64,000 nucleotides of DNA from contig CAYVKG010000014.1 in assembly GCA_964451955.1 (NCBI GenBank), positions 1 through 64,000 of the forward strand, read 5' to 3'. The translations under genes were made by a program, and so were the position numbers. This DNA comes from JAPLNB01 sp964451955 (lineage in GTDB: Bacteria; Planctomycetota; Phycisphaerae; Tepidisphaerales; Tepidisphaeraceae). Under the pieces are notes generated by a model. The model worked only from the letters and a program-made list of their open reading frames with translations, did not search any database and had not been told where the DNA came from. Positions 52,696-62,474 of the stretch are shown here, in pieces. Every line of letters begins with the position of its first letter. Position 1 is the first letter of the stretch.

Positions 52696-54810
52696 ATGGC
52701 CAATTCACTGCGAACCGCTATCTTGTCTCTTATCTTTGCCGCGGGGGCCCTGGCACAGGGCGCGACGACGCCGAAACCCGACGCCAAACCCGCCACTGAC
52801 GTGCCAGTGAAATTCGTCGTGTTGTTCTCGTCAGGCGTGGGCTACTTTGAACACGTTGGCAGCGTGACCGGCGACGCCACCACCGAACTGCGGTTCAAGA
52901 GCCACCAGATCAACGACATCCTCAAGAGCCTTGTGCTCCAGGATACGTCTGGACGCGTTGCGTCCGTCGTTTATCCCTCGCAAGACCCCCTCTCCAAGAC
53001 CCTCAAGAGCTTTCAGGTTGATCTCAGCAGCAATCCCTCATTGGCCGACCTGCTGAACCAATTGCGCGGCGCCAAGGTCTCCATCGTCTATCTGGCTGAT
53101 CAGAAACTCGCGGGTACCATTCTTGGCCTCGAAAAGAAGCCCAAGGCCGTCGAGAAGGGGCAGATCGAAGTCTGGCAGCTCAACCTGCTGACCGAAACAG
53201 CGATCCGGTCCATCCCCCTGGATGACGTCAACTCGATCAACCTGCAGAGCCCCGAACTGCAGGAAGAATTAAACAAGGCGCTCGGCGCCATCGCGCAGTC
53301 GCGAGATCAGGACAAGAAGCCCGTAACTATCAAATTCCTCGGTCAGGCCGAGCGGGCGGTCCGAATCGGGTACGTCGTCGAAACCCCCGTGTGGAAAACC
53401 AGCTATCGGCTGCTTATGCCGGCCAAGCCCGCCGAAAAAGCCGCGCTGCAGGGTTGGGCCATCCTTGAAAATCAGACCGACAATGACTGGGTCGATGTCC
53501 AACTCTCGCTGGTCTCCGGACGCCCGATCAGCTTCATACAGGAACTCTACCAGCCTCTCTATATCCCGCGCCCCGTTGTCTACCCGGAACTGTTCGCCAG
53601 CCTCAAACCTCAGAGCTATGAGGCAGGCCTCGATATTGCCAAGCGGCCAGCCAAAGCCGAATTGAGCGACGAGGATGCCGCGGCGGGCCTCCGGGCGGCA
53701 GACGCGCCCAACAACCGCACCGTCCTGGGACGGGCTCGCGGAGCGGCCGCCCCCCCAGGCGCCCCGGCTTCCACCCGCGACAAAATGCTCGAACAGATCG
53801 AAAAGAACATCGACATCACCGCCTCCGTCGCCTCCGTGGCCTCCGCCTCGAAAATGGGGGAGCTGTTCCAGTACACCGTCTCCAACGTCTCCCTGCCCCG
53901 TCAGCGATCAAGCATGTTGCCCATCATCACCGACCCGATCGAGGTCGAAAAAGTATCCATCTACAATCAGTCGGTCTTGGCCAAGAACCCCCTCAATGGC
54001 GCACGCATCAAGAACACCACCACCAAGCACCTCCTTCAGGGGCCAGTAACCGTCCTCGAGGGATCGGCCTATGCCGGCGATGCACGCATTGACAACGTGC
54101 CTCCCGGTCAGCAACGGCTCCTCAGTTACGGCATCGACCTTCAAATGCTCATCAACGCCAGCAAGAATACCCAGGACAGCGTCATTCAGTCCGGGAAGAT
54201 CGTCAAGGGCGTCCTCAACATTCAGCGGCGGCACCTCTTCACACAGGAGTATGTCGCCGAAAACAAAGATGCCGCCAACAAGACCCTGGTGATTGAACAC
54301 CCCTTCCGCCGAGGATGGACGCTGGTTGAACCCGAAAAAGCACTGGAGACCACTGAAACGCTGTACCGTTTTAGCGTTCCGGTGCCCGCCGAAAAGGCTG
54401 CCAGCTTCACCGTCAAGGAGCAGATCGTTCAGAGCGAGACCATCGCGATCTTGCCCGCGGACTGGAGCACGCTCGACCACTATGCCAAGAACGGAGAAAT
54501 CTCCCAGAAGGTGCGCGATGCCTTGGCCAAGGCCGCTGTCCTCAAGCAGTCCATGACCGATGCGCAGCGACAGATTGACCAGATCCGCGGCCAGATCAAT
54601 CAGCTCACACAAGACGAAAACCGCCTTCGAGAAAACATCAAGGCGGTCCCGGCCAAGTCCGCCCAGCAGACTCGCCTGCTCGAGGAACTGGATGAACAGG
54701 ACAGGCAGATCAAGGGCCTGTTCGAGCAGCAGAAGACGGCCCTCAAAAAGCTCGAAACCGCTCGCAAAGAGCTAGAGGACTATCTCAAAGAACTCACAAT
54801 CGAAGACTAG
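52696..54810 (+). CDS. Exported DUF4139-type protein with coiled-coil end
   Basis: 704 residues, signal peptide (LSLIFAAGALAQG). Contains the DUF4139-like beta-sandwich (VLFSSGVGYFEHVGSVTGDA, WKTSYRLLMPAKPAEKAALQ, GWAILENQTDNDWVDVQLSL, SGRPISFIQELYQPLYIP), an Ala/Pro-rich linker near 340-370, and a C-terminal coiled coil (DAQRQIDQIRGQINQLTQDE). Function is unknown; the family is linked in other bacteria to mucoidy or envelope integrity. GGAAAGGA upstream. Confidence 0.75.
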   Translation: MANSLRTAILSLIFAAGALAQGATTPKPDAKPATDVPVKFVVLFSSGVGYFEHVGSVTGDATTELRFKSHQINDILKSLVLQDTSGRVASVVYPSQDPLSKTLKSFQVDLSSNPSLADLLNQLRGAKVSIVYLADQKLAGTILGLEKKPKAVEKGQIEVWQLNLLTETAIRSIPLDDVNSINLQSPELQEELNKALGAIAQSRDQDKKPVTIKFLGQAERAVRIGYVVETPVWKTSYRLLMPAKPAEKAALQGWAILENQTDNDWVDVQLSLVSGRPISFIQELYQPLYIPRPVVYPELFASLKPQSYEAGLDIAKRPAKAELSDEDAAAGLRAADAPNNRTVLGRARGAAAPPGAPASTRDKMLEQIEKNIDITASVASVASASKMGELFQYTVSNVSLPRQRSSMLPIITDPIEVEKVSIYNQSVLAKNPLNGARIKNTTTKHLLQGPVTVLEGSAYAGDARIDNVPPGQQRLLSYGIDLQMLINASKNTQDSVIQSGKIVKGVLNIQRRHLFTQEYVAENKDAANKTLVIEHPFRRGWTLVEPEKALETTETLYRFSVPVPAEKAASFTVKEQIVQSETIAILPADWSTLDHYAKNGEISQKVRDALAKAAVLKQSMTDAQRQIDQIRGQINQLTQDENRLRENIKAVPAKSAQQTRLLEELDEQDRQIKGLFEQQKTALKKLETARKELEDYLKELTIED

Positions 54811-54943
54811 CAAACCAATGAACCGAGCCTGGATGATGGGCTGGACGACAAATGCCTCCGGCCTGCCGGTGTTCCTACTCGCTCGGCGCGTTTCCCCACA
54901 TCACAACATCGAGTAGAGTTATACGTGCGAACAAGGGGCTGCC

Positions 54944-56257
54944 ATGCCGAGTGAAGCACGGAGCCGCAGATCATTCCTTCAGTCATCTCTCTCCGCCGGG
55001 TTGGCGCTGGCGGCGGGGGGGTGCCTCCATCATCGCTCGATCCCGGACCGCGACCAGCGACCGCCGAATTTCGTCATCGTCTTTGCCGACGATCTGGGAT
55101 ATGGCGATCTCGCGTGCTATGGGAACGACAAGATCAAGACGCCCAATCTCGATCGTATGGCCGCTGAAGGATTGAGATTTACTGATTTCTACGCCTGCGC
55201 GGCCGTCTGTACGCCATCACGAATCGGCCTCATGACCGGCAGATACCAGATCCGATCCGGACTTACCCAGGTCCTGTTCCCCAAAGACACAGCCGGGTTC
55301 CCGAATTCCGAGATTTCCATCGCGGCGGCTCTGAAGCCCCTGGGCTACGCGACGGCGATTGTCGGCAAATGGCATCTGGGCTGCCGTCCCGAACATCTTC
55401 CGACCCGCCATGGGTTCGACTACTACTTCGGCATCCCCTACTCCAACGACATGACGCCCACCCCTCTCCTCCGCAACGAACAGGTGATCGAGGAGCCGGC
55501 CCAGCAGGCGTCACTGACCGCGCGGTACACTCAGGAAGCCGTCAAGTTCGTTAAGGACAACCGAAACCGGCCTTTCTTCCTCTTCCTGCCTCACACCATG
55601 CCCCACGTCCCCCTGGCCGTCTCACCGACGTTCCAAGGCAAGTCGGCGGGGGGCATCTACGGGGACGTCATCGAAGAGATCGACTGGTCGGTCGGCCAAC
55701 TCCTGGCGACAATCAGAGAATGTGGCTTGGACGAAAACACCCTCGTTATCTTCACCAGCGATAACGGGCCATGGCTGGAAAAAAAGGCCGATGCCGGAAC
55801 AGCGGGCATCCTGCGAGCCGGAAAGGCAACCCCCTTTGAGGGCGGAATTCGCGAACCGGCTATCGCTCGCTGGCCGGGCAAGATCGCACCCGGCCGAGTG
55901 GAACGCCGCCCCGCAATCACCCTCGACCTCTTCCCCACACTTCTCGGGCTGGCCGGCGGAAAACCCCCGACCGATCGCGCTATCGACGGCCAAGATATCG
56001 CTCCTGTCCTCCTGGGAACCGGACAACGGGCAAACGAGGACTTCTTCTTCTACATTGGCCAGAACCTCCGTGCCCACCGCAGCGGACCATGGAAAGTCGT
56101 GCTTCCCGCCAAGGCGGCAACAAGGCCTTCCGATCCCCAGCCCCTGCTCTTCAACCTGCACAATGACCCCTCCGAGCGCAATAACCTCGCCTCAACATAT
56201 CCCCAGGTTCTCAGGCGGCTTCTGGATCAGATTGATGCGTTCCAGAAAACGCTCTGA
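54944..56257 (+). CDS. Sulfatase (formylglycine-dependent), Tat/lipoprotein signal
   Basis: 437 residues. N-terminus has twin arginines (SRRSFLQSS) and a lipobox (ALAAGGC, Cys27), so it is exported, likely by Tat and lipid-anchored. Sulfatase domain: NFVIVFADDLGYGDLACYGN with metal-binding Asp, the modified Cys89 in CTPSR (VCTPSRIGLMTGR), KWHLGCRPEHLPTRHGFDYY, LPHTMPHVPLAV, IFTSDNGPW, and a substrate-specific C-terminus. Requires a formylglycine-generating enzyme. Sulfatase expansion is characteristic of planctomycetes; the substrate is not identifiable. Confidence 0.95.
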   Translation: MPSEARSRRSFLQSSLSAGLALAAGGCLHHRSIPDRDQRPPNFVIVFADDLGYGDLACYGNDKIKTPNLDRMAAEGLRFTDFYACAAVCTPSRIGLMTGRYQIRSGLTQVLFPKDTAGFPNSEISIAAALKPLGYATAIVGKWHLGCRPEHLPTRHGFDYYFGIPYSNDMTPTPLLRNEQVIEEPAQQASLTARYTQEAVKFVKDNRNRPFFLFLPHTMPHVPLAVSPTFQGKSAGGIYGDVIEEIDWSVGQLLATIRECGLDENTLVIFTSDNGPWLEKKADAGTAGILRAGKATPFEGGIREPAIARWPGKIAPGRVERRPAITLDLFPTLLGLAGGKPPTDRAIDGQDIAPVLLGTGQRANEDFFFYIGQNLRAHRSGPWKVVLPAKAATRPSDPQPLLFNLHNDPSERNNLASTYPQVLRRLLDQIDAFQKTL

Positions 56258-56361
56258 TTGCGCGGCAACGGCGGTCTCAACTCCGTGTCCGCCGCCCAGC
56301 CCCAGCCGCCGTCTCTTTTGCTGATGATTCCCGCCCTGACCGTCCGATAATCTCCCAATAG

Positions 56362-58305
56362 ATGATTGATACGCTGATTCAGGCTCTTGTCCAATCACAG
56401 AACGAGGCCGCGGACTCCATCCTCCTCGAAGGACTGCGCATCGGCAACGAAACCGAGCAGGCGCTGGCTCTTGCAGCAATCCTCCGCCGGCAGACCGTCC
56501 GAGGCCTCAGCGGTGTTGTCGCCCTGTACGACCAACTCCCCGATTCGCTTCAGCAGTCCATCCTTCAGAACATCAAACTGCTTCATCCTGCCCTGCGCGA
56601 GTGTGGCCGGTCTTTTGACCCCGTTGCCGCCGCCGCCGCCATGAGGCTCATCGCCCTTGGCCGCCAAGGCAGACTCACTTATGTGCTCTCCGAGGGGCTG
56701 CACGGAACCGACGAAACCGTGTCCCAGGCGGCTTGTGAGGCCTTGGTTGCCCTCGCCCGTTGGGTCGCCACCGAAACTCGAAGGCTCCAACGCAGCGACT
56801 TCCCGATCGCTTCCTCCATCAACGGTTCCCCCGCCGGCGATGGCGGGCGGGCTGCCCTCTATCAGCAACTCATGCAGGAACGACCAGAAATCGAGCATGC
56901 CGTCGCGCGGGCCATGGATGTCCATCGCGGCAAGCATGGGCCCGAACTGCTGCGAGCCGCACTCTTGTTGGCTGATTGGCCCAACAGTAAAACTCTCGCC
57001 ATCCTCCAAACGACAAAGCACGGCGGCCAGACCGCTATGATTCGCCGCCTCCAGCAGGTCCCCGATTCCGAACACGTCGGGGCCTTTCTCCTCGCGGCCA
57101 GTCATGCCTCCTTGCGAGCGCACTTCGGCGTCGTCTTCGCTCACATCGCCGAGCCCCCGGTTCTTGACGCACTCCTCCGAAGAACCCACTGGCTCAAAGA
57201 CGCCCAGTTGCAGCTTTGCATGCGACAAGTTTCACGTGGCTTATGGTGGGAACCGGCTGAACTCGACAAAGACCTCGCAAGACGCGAAGACCTCGACGCC
57301 GCTCGCATCGGCGACTGGATTGCCGCTTCCGGTGTGCACGAAGCCATCCAGGACCAGCGCCTGGATCAACTCCGACTGCAGCTGAAGGACAATGTCGCCG
57401 GTCGACTCCGCCTCCTGCGGATCGCCATGCAGCGGCCTCGGACAGCGCCCACCAGTCTGCTCTGCGCGTTCCTCGGCGATCCCGACCAGCGACTGGCCCG
57501 CATGGCGGCCCGGGAGTTCGTTCGCCGCAAGCCCGCGGACTATGAGACCACCCTCATCCAACTCATGGCCAACTGCCCCGACTCCGTCCGTCGCGTCGTC
57601 TCGGCGTGCGTCGGGCAGATCGGATTCGACCATTTCTGGCAGCGTTGCGATCGACTCGACAAATCCGCCCGCAAGGCCGCAGGACTTGCCATGTTCAAGG
57701 CCCTCCCCGACGCCATTCATTGGCTTCAACGGCGACTCCGCTCCGGTCCTGTAGCGGATCGAGTCAAAGCCATCCAGATCGCCCAGGACCTCGCCCTCGG
57801 CGATCAGATCCTCCCCACCCTTCTGCAGCTCTGCCGCGATCCGGATCCCAAGGTTCGATCCAAGGCCGTCGCGTTTCTCGCTCAGGTCCGATCCTTGCCG
57901 CCGGACGCCCTCCTTGACAACGTACTTAACGACCCCGATCCGCGAGTCCGCGCAAACGCCATCGAAATACTCGAAGCTCAGCATCGCGTCGATCTCGTGC
58001 CCATACTTTCCGAGAGAGCCCATTCGCGCCATAGCCGCGAACGAGCCAACGCGATCAAAGCCCTGCACTCCATGAAAGTCGCCTCCGCCTCCAGCCAGCT
58101 GTCCAACATGCTGCAGGATGAGCGACCTGAGCACCGAATCTCGGCGCTCTGGGCGCTCCGACAGATCGGATTCTGGAGATTGATCCGGCAAGTGGCGGAC
58201 CTCGCCAAGGCCGATCCCCAATTGCGCGTCCGCCGTTATGCCCTGGCCGTCCTGCGAAGCGTGGCGCATCTCCTCGAAAAAACACCCAACAAAGCCGCCG
58301 GCTGA
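56362..58305 (+). CDS. HEAT-repeat protein
   Basis: 647 residues, almost entirely alpha-helical repeats (DPDPKVRSKAVAFLAQVRSL, NDPDPRVRANAIEILEAQHR, ALRQIGFWRLIRQVADLAKA), with no signal peptide. Such scaffolds bind proteins; the partner is unknown. There is no clear ribosome binding site before the ATG. The small membrane protein gene follows after 21 bases, so they likely work together. Confidence 0.75.
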   Translation: MIDTLIQALVQSQNEAADSILLEGLRIGNETEQALALAAILRRQTVRGLSGVVALYDQLPDSLQQSILQNIKLLHPALRECGRSFDPVAAAAAMRLIALGRQGRLTYVLSEGLHGTDETVSQAACEALVALARWVATETRRLQRSDFPIASSINGSPAGDGGRAALYQQLMQERPEIEHAVARAMDVHRGKHGPELLRAALLLADWPNSKTLAILQTTKHGGQTAMIRRLQQVPDSEHVGAFLLAASHASLRAHFGVVFAHIAEPPVLDALLRRTHWLKDAQLQLCMRQVSRGLWWEPAELDKDLARREDLDAARIGDWIAASGVHEAIQDQRLDQLRLQLKDNVAGRLRLLRIAMQRPRTAPTSLLCAFLGDPDQRLARMAAREFVRRKPADYETTLIQLMANCPDSVRRVVSACVGQIGFDHFWQRCDRLDKSARKAAGLAMFKALPDAIHWLQRRLRSGPVADRVKAIQIAQDLALGDQILPTLLQLCRDPDPKVRSKAVAFLAQVRSLPPDALLDNVLNDPDPRVRANAIEILEAQHRVDLVPILSERAHSRHSRERANAIKALHSMKVASASSQLSNMLQDERPEHRISALWALRQIGFWRLIRQVADLAKADPQLRVRRYALAVLRSVAHLLEKTPNKAAG

Positions 58306-58326
58306 GTGTCCTGATGGAGAAAACAC

Positions 58327-58752
58327 ATGAACCCGTCCGTCTCTTCACTGGTCTTGGCACAAGTCAAACTTGAAGATGTCTTCAAGAGCGCCCAGGAGAA
58401 CATGAGACAATCGCCCGCGTCATCTCATCTCATGGTCTTCTTCCTCGGAGCACTCGCGATCGTCATTCTGCTTCTTGTCCTTCACCAGTCCCTCAAGCGA
58501 GCCGCCGTCGTGAAGCCCGTGAATCACCAGGGCCGCCTCCTCAAGGAAATCTCCAGGTTGCTGCAACTGAAACCGGCCGAAGTCCGACAACTCAAACGCT
58601 TGGCGGAACAGGAATCCTGTTCAAGTCCGTTGACCTTACTTCTCTGCCCTTCTCTACTCGCCAAGGCCGTCAAGCAGTGCCCCGCGCCTGATCGCAAGGC
58701 TCTAGACAAGATCCTCCAGCGCGCTACCCATCAGCCGCCCCCGCCGGCCTGA
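58327..58752 (+). CDS. Small single-pass membrane protein of unknown function
   Basis: 141 residues: a hydrophobic helix (HLMVFFLGALAIVILLLVL) after about 35 residues, then a basic helical domain (SRLLQLKPAEVRQLKRLAEQ) with CPSLLAKAVKQCPAP. GGAG precedes the ATG. Coupled by position to the HEAT-repeat gene. No family recognised. Confidence 0.65.
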   Translation: MNPSVSSLVLAQVKLEDVFKSAQENMRQSPASSHLMVFFLGALAIVILLLVLHQSLKRAAVVKPVNHQGRLLKEISRLLQLKPAEVRQLKRLAEQESCSSPLTLLLCPSLLAKAVKQCPAPDRKALDKILQRATHQPPPPA

Positions 58753-58790
58753 ACGCCCAATCACCCCAACCACGCTGCAAATCCACTCCC

Positions 58791-58825
58791 AAAAAAAGCG
58801 GAACCGCGCGACATCGCGGCTCCGC
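58791..58825 (-). terminator. Terminator of the 58848-60296 gene
   Basis: Stem 58798-58808 with 58815-58825 (one mismatch), 6-base loop; on the minus strand it is followed by seven T residues, the reverse of the AAAAAAA at 58791-58797. Confidence 0.75.
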
Positions 58826-58847
58826 CGGTTTCCTTCTCCGTTTCTCC

Positions 58848-60296
58848 TTACTTCCGGGCCAAATCGTAGAAACCAATCAGATACAGGAATCGGTTCTGAT
58901 TCAGCACCGGTATGTGCATGTCCAGCGATTTCGTCCGCACTTCCTCATAGGCCGCAACGGCCTTGGTTGCTTTCTCCGTCTGGAATGCCGCGATCGGGTC
59001 GTCCTTGAGCTGATCCGACGTGTACTGCGGAATCGTGGGCTCCTTGCCCATCACCACAAAATCCGTGTCAATCGTGACGTCTTCCACCAATACCCCGCCC
59101 CATTGCGCGATCAGACGCTTGACGATCTCTGCCTCGGCCGCTGTCGCCACGCCGTTCTGGTCAATGTCAAAATCGCCGTATACCTTGAACTTCAGCTTCG
59201 TGTTCGGGTCGTAAATCAGATTGGCGATGAGATCGCCCTCGACAATCTGGTGACCTTGCTGCACCTTGATGACCCGGCATTCACTGCTGTGCGCGCCTAC
59301 GCTCGTGACTTCAAGCGACGCCTTGCCCTGCGGCAGATCGTCGGACGAAGTGTCCGTCGTCTTCGGAATTCCCAACTCCCGATCATACACCTGGAAAGTC
59401 ATCCCCGGCGTGATCTGTGATCCTTGGCCAATGTTGATGTACGCGACATTGTTCCGACCGACCGAGGTGATCTTGCCGTCCGCCCGTCGAATGATCGAAT
59501 CCGCGGGGTTCTGCGGACGATATCGGTCCAATTTGGCCACCAGCGACCGAATCTCCGTCTGAGCCTTCTTCAACTCGCCCTCTTTCGCCGTCATCTGCGC
59601 CTTCGCGTCCTCTTCGGCCTTCCGGTTCTTCTCGGCCGCGTCCACCAGATCCTTCTCAAGCTTCGCCAACAACTCGTCCTTCGTCTGACGATAGGCCGCC
59701 GTCTGCGCCGACGCCGTCGTCGCTTCAGTCCTGACGGCCTCAATGCTCTTCTTGTGTTCCGCCATCTCCGTCTGGTGCGCCTCTACCTGCTTCTTCATCT
59801 GATCCGCACTCGCTGCCAGTTGTCCTTTCAACTGCTCCCCGGCTGATTGCTGCTGAAGCACGGCCTCGGTCAGCACGCTGATCGCTCCGGCCAGCGATGT
59901 CCCGGGCACCGGCACCCCTACCCCCTTCAGCCGATCGTTTGACGCCTGGATGATCTGACTCGCGCGATCCAACGCCTCGGGTGCGCCCATCGCCTGACCC
60001 ACCAGCTTCGTTGTCAGCGCCGAACGCTGTGAAACCAGAATGTCAAACACCGTCCGATTTCGGTATTCCGGCTGGTTCCGAATCTCCTTCAGGGCCAGGT
60101 AATCCGTCCCCGACATCTCCCCTTCCGTAATCGCTTCCTGGTACTGCTTGGTCAGCCGCGCCAGCTTCTGCTCTTTGTCTTTGTCATCAATGCCTTTCAC
60201 CACGGCGAAAATCGCGGCGATGAAGAACAACACCACAAATATCACTAACGCCGTGATGAGCCCGCCTCGGGACCCGGGTTGACTGACAGCGGCCAT
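58848..60296 (-). CDS. Membrane-anchored coiled-coil protein of unknown function
   Basis: 482 residues. N-terminal membrane helix (LITALVIFVVLFFIAAIFAV) then a long coiled coil (about 150-270, e.g. DELLAKLEKDLVDAAEKNRK, KEGELKKAQTEIRSLVAKLD), a beta-rich region (NVAYINIGQGSQITPGMTFQ), and a C-terminal part (YGDFDIDQNGVATAAEAEIV, then KRLIAQWGGVLVEDVTIDTD) that resembles a BRCT-like fold by eye only. GGGAGG upstream. Function unknown; it could be a structural component of the envelope. Confidence 0.65.
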   Translation of the reverse strand: MAAVSQPGSRGGLITALVIFVVLFFIAAIFAVVKGIDDKDKEQKLARLTKQYQEAITEGEMSGTDYLALKEIRNQPEYRNRTVFDILVSQRSALTTKLVGQAMGAPEALDRASQIIQASNDRLKGVGVPVPGTSLAGAISVLTEAVLQQQSAGEQLKGQLAASADQMKKQVEAHQTEMAEHKKSIEAVRTEATTASAQTAAYRQTKDELLAKLEKDLVDAAEKNRKAEEDAKAQMTAKEGELKKAQTEIRSLVAKLDRYRPQNPADSIIRRADGKITSVGRNNVAYINIGQGSQITPGMTFQVYDRELGIPKTTDTSSDDLPQGKASLEVTSVGAHSSECRVIKVQQGHQIVEGDLIANLIYDPNTKLKFKVYGDFDIDQNGVATAAEAEIVKRLIAQWGGVLVEDVTIDTDFVVMGKEPTIPQYTSDQLKDDPIAAFQTEKATKAVAAYEEVRTKSLDMHIPVLNQNRFLYLIGFYDLARK

Positions 60297-60423
60297 GCAG
60301 AACCTCCCAAAAGGGTGCGAATACCAAAGCTGCAGCGTCTTGCCCGCAGACCCCTACTCTACCTGTGGATGCGCCTGCCGGTCAAGCAATCCGCACCTCG
60401 TCGCAGTTGGTTCGGGGCGAAGT

Positions 60424-61641
60424 TCAGTCCGCGGGCCATGAGAAAATCGCCATGGCCCCGGGGGTGAAACGGCTCGAGTGTTTCGCCCCGCCAAGGGCCT
60501 CGAGCGAACCGCTCTTGCCGAGTACCGATATCCGCGAGCCTGGCGCAAACGCAATCTGAAGCTTCATGTCTGTCTTGAGATCGCGATTCACGATCGCCAG
60601 GTAGTGCCGCCCGGATTTCGTTAGGTGAGAAACCAGCGCGGGGGCGTCGGTGTCCAGCGATAGGACCGGAGCGGCAGGTTCGTACAGTACCGTCCCCGCC
60701 GGTTGCGGTCCAGTATGCCAGACCGAGTGAACCTTGCAGCCGAGGAAAATAGACCCCAGGGACTGGATCTCGGCGTTCATCTCTTTGACGACGGCGTAGG
60801 TGGCGGTTCGGTTGCCTTTCTGGTCGATCGGCGCGTCATGAAACGTGAACGTGGCGTCGCTTCCCGGAGTCCAATATGTGAAGTACTGGATGCATTGTGC
60901 GCCGTATGCCAGATTGCTGTGAGCCTGCAGTCGCAGGTGCGCGATGGTCGGAATCGGGTATGGACCGTGGGCCACCGAGAGGCAGAAAGCCCAGAAAGGC
61001 TTGCCGGCCCTCAGAGACGCGGCACGAATGATCTCAAGGTTCTGATACCAGTCGGGGCGGATCGCTTCGTTGACGATCGGGTAATGATCGAATGACACCA
61101 ACCGAACCGGAACCTGCTCAATGAAGCGATCGACATGCTCCTGGTACGTCGGGCAGCCAAGCTGCTGTGCGGACGCGTATGTCGGAAATAGATTGATATA
61201 GCAGGGGTGCGACTTGTCCACGGATTCAATCCGGACCAGCCATTTGGCCAGCCTCGGAAAATCGGCGGCGGAGGGCTCGTCCTGAAGGTAGTATCCCGCC
61301 AACGCGGGGTGGGTCATGAACTGCCTCGCCGTCGCCTCGGGCTCTTTCGCCAGATCTGGCAGCGATATGATGAGCTTGACGCCGGCCTCGTGGGCGATAT
61401 CGAGAGCGGCGGCGACCGCCTTGGCGTTGGGAAAGCCGGAGAAACTCGACGTGAAGCCACACTCCGCCAACTCCTTGTACCGAACCAGCGTCGTCTGCTC
61501 GGCCGGAACCCCAATCCACGCGTGGATCGGAAAACGCTCGGCAGCTGACGCGAGCGAACTGAAGACCCACAACACAATGATCAAGTGGATTGACCGCATG
61601 AGGGAAAGTATAACCGAGGACGCCGATTCACGATGCTTCAT
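60424..61641 (-). CDS. Exported glycoside-hydrolase-like protein
   Basis: 405 residues with a signal peptide (IHLIIVLWVFSSLASAAE). A TIM-barrel-like domain: FPIHAWIGVPAEQTTLVRYK, AGYYLQDEPSAADFPRLAKW (a Glu typical of GH acid/base position), RPDWYQNLEIIRAASLRAGK, then a beta-sandwich at the C-terminus. Resembles glycoside hydrolases acting on plant-type polysaccharides, but I cannot name the family. Start at 61641 (AGGAGG just upstream) or 61599. Confidence 0.6.
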   Translation of the reverse strand: MKHRESASSVILSLMRSIHLIIVLWVFSSLASAAERFPIHAWIGVPAEQTTLVRYKELAECGFTSSFSGFPNAKAVAAALDIAHEAGVKLIISLPDLAKEPEATARQFMTHPALAGYYLQDEPSAADFPRLAKWLVRIESVDKSHPCYINLFPTYASAQQLGCPTYQEHVDRFIEQVPVRLVSFDHYPIVNEAIRPDWYQNLEIIRAASLRAGKPFWAFCLSVAHGPYPIPTIAHLRLQAHSNLAYGAQCIQYFTYWTPGSDATFTFHDAPIDQKGNRTATYAVVKEMNAEIQSLGSIFLGCKVHSVWHTGPQPAGTVLYEPAAPVLSLDTDAPALVSHLTKSGRHYLAIVNRDLKTDMKLQIAFAPGSRISVLGKSGSLEALGGAKHSSRFTPGAMAIFSWPAD

Positions 61642-61740
61642 CCCTCCTGTTTCTCAACATCGACGCGCCCAACGCCTCTCCCCGGCTGGACACTTGCCGC
61701 ACCACCGAAAATGCCACCGCCGGGCGGCAAGGGGATCCAA

Positions 61741-61780
61741 AGAAACACCAAAGGGCGCCCTTCACGGGTGCCCTTTGGTG
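61741..61780 (-). terminator. Terminator of the Tyr/Gly-rich exported protein gene
   Basis: Stem of 15 pairs with one G-T (61746-61760 with 61766-61780) and a 5-base loop; on the minus strand followed by TTTCTTTGG. Confidence 0.8.
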
Positions 61781-61807
61781 CAAATTCCAGATCTCGGGGG
61801 AGGCGGC

Positions 61808-62176
61808 TCAGCGGTAGTAGTAGCCACCGATATAGGCGCGGGGATACGTGTAGTAGCGGGGGACCACGTACACCGGCGCGGGTCGAACGACAACAGGGGC
61901 TGGGGTATAGTAGACCGGCGGAGCGTAATACACCGGCGGGGCGTAGTAGACCGGCGGAGCACAGTAAGTCGGGGCGTAGTAGGTGTAACCGCCGTAGTGC
62001 CTGCCGCTGCCGGCGTAACCGAAGCTCAGTCCGAATCCGCTACCGGCATAGCCGAACGAGAATCCATATGAAGAGCGGCTACCTCCGCCGCTGCCGTGAT
62101 GCCCGCCCCGGCCTTCCGCATACGCGATCAAAGGCAGGCAGCAGACAATCAGAGCAGCTAGTAAAACGCGTTTCAT
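61808..62176 (-). CDS. Exported Gly/Tyr/Pro-rich low-complexity protein
   Basis: 122 residues. Signal peptide (VLLAALIVCCLPLIAYAEG). Two copies of YGFSFGYAGSGFG/LSFGYAGSGR, then the repeat YYAPPVYYAPPVYYAPPVYY and PVVVRPAPVYVVPRYYTYP. No folded domain is seen; such sequences may form adhesive or structural surface material. Start at 62176 with AGAGGAG upstream. Strong terminator follows. Confidence 0.75.
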   Translation of the reverse strand: MKRVLLAALIVCCLPLIAYAEGRGGHHGSGGGSRSSYGFSFGYAGSGFGLSFGYAGSGRHYGGYTYYAPTYCAPPVYYAPPVYYAPPVYYTPAPVVVRPAPVYVVPRYYTYPRAYIGGYYYR

Positions 62177-62474
62177 GGCTCGACTCCTCTGTACTGAGAA
62201 TGCACCAGTCTTGCAGCCAGGGCCGGACGTCAGCAGATACATGCACGCCCGCACGGAATGGTAGACACGAATCGCGGCCGACGGTTAGGACGAAATTGAC
62301 CCAATCTGCCCATTCGCATAGGTGTCGCTAGCCACGGGTGTTATGCCCTGCTGGGCATGATGGCCCATACCATCGGCAAGATTCGCATCGCGCCAAACCC
62401 GCGGAACTGGGCTTGCCGCGCTCAGGTGCGGCGTTAATGTGTGGGGCACACAACTTCAAACGGGAGCAATGGAC

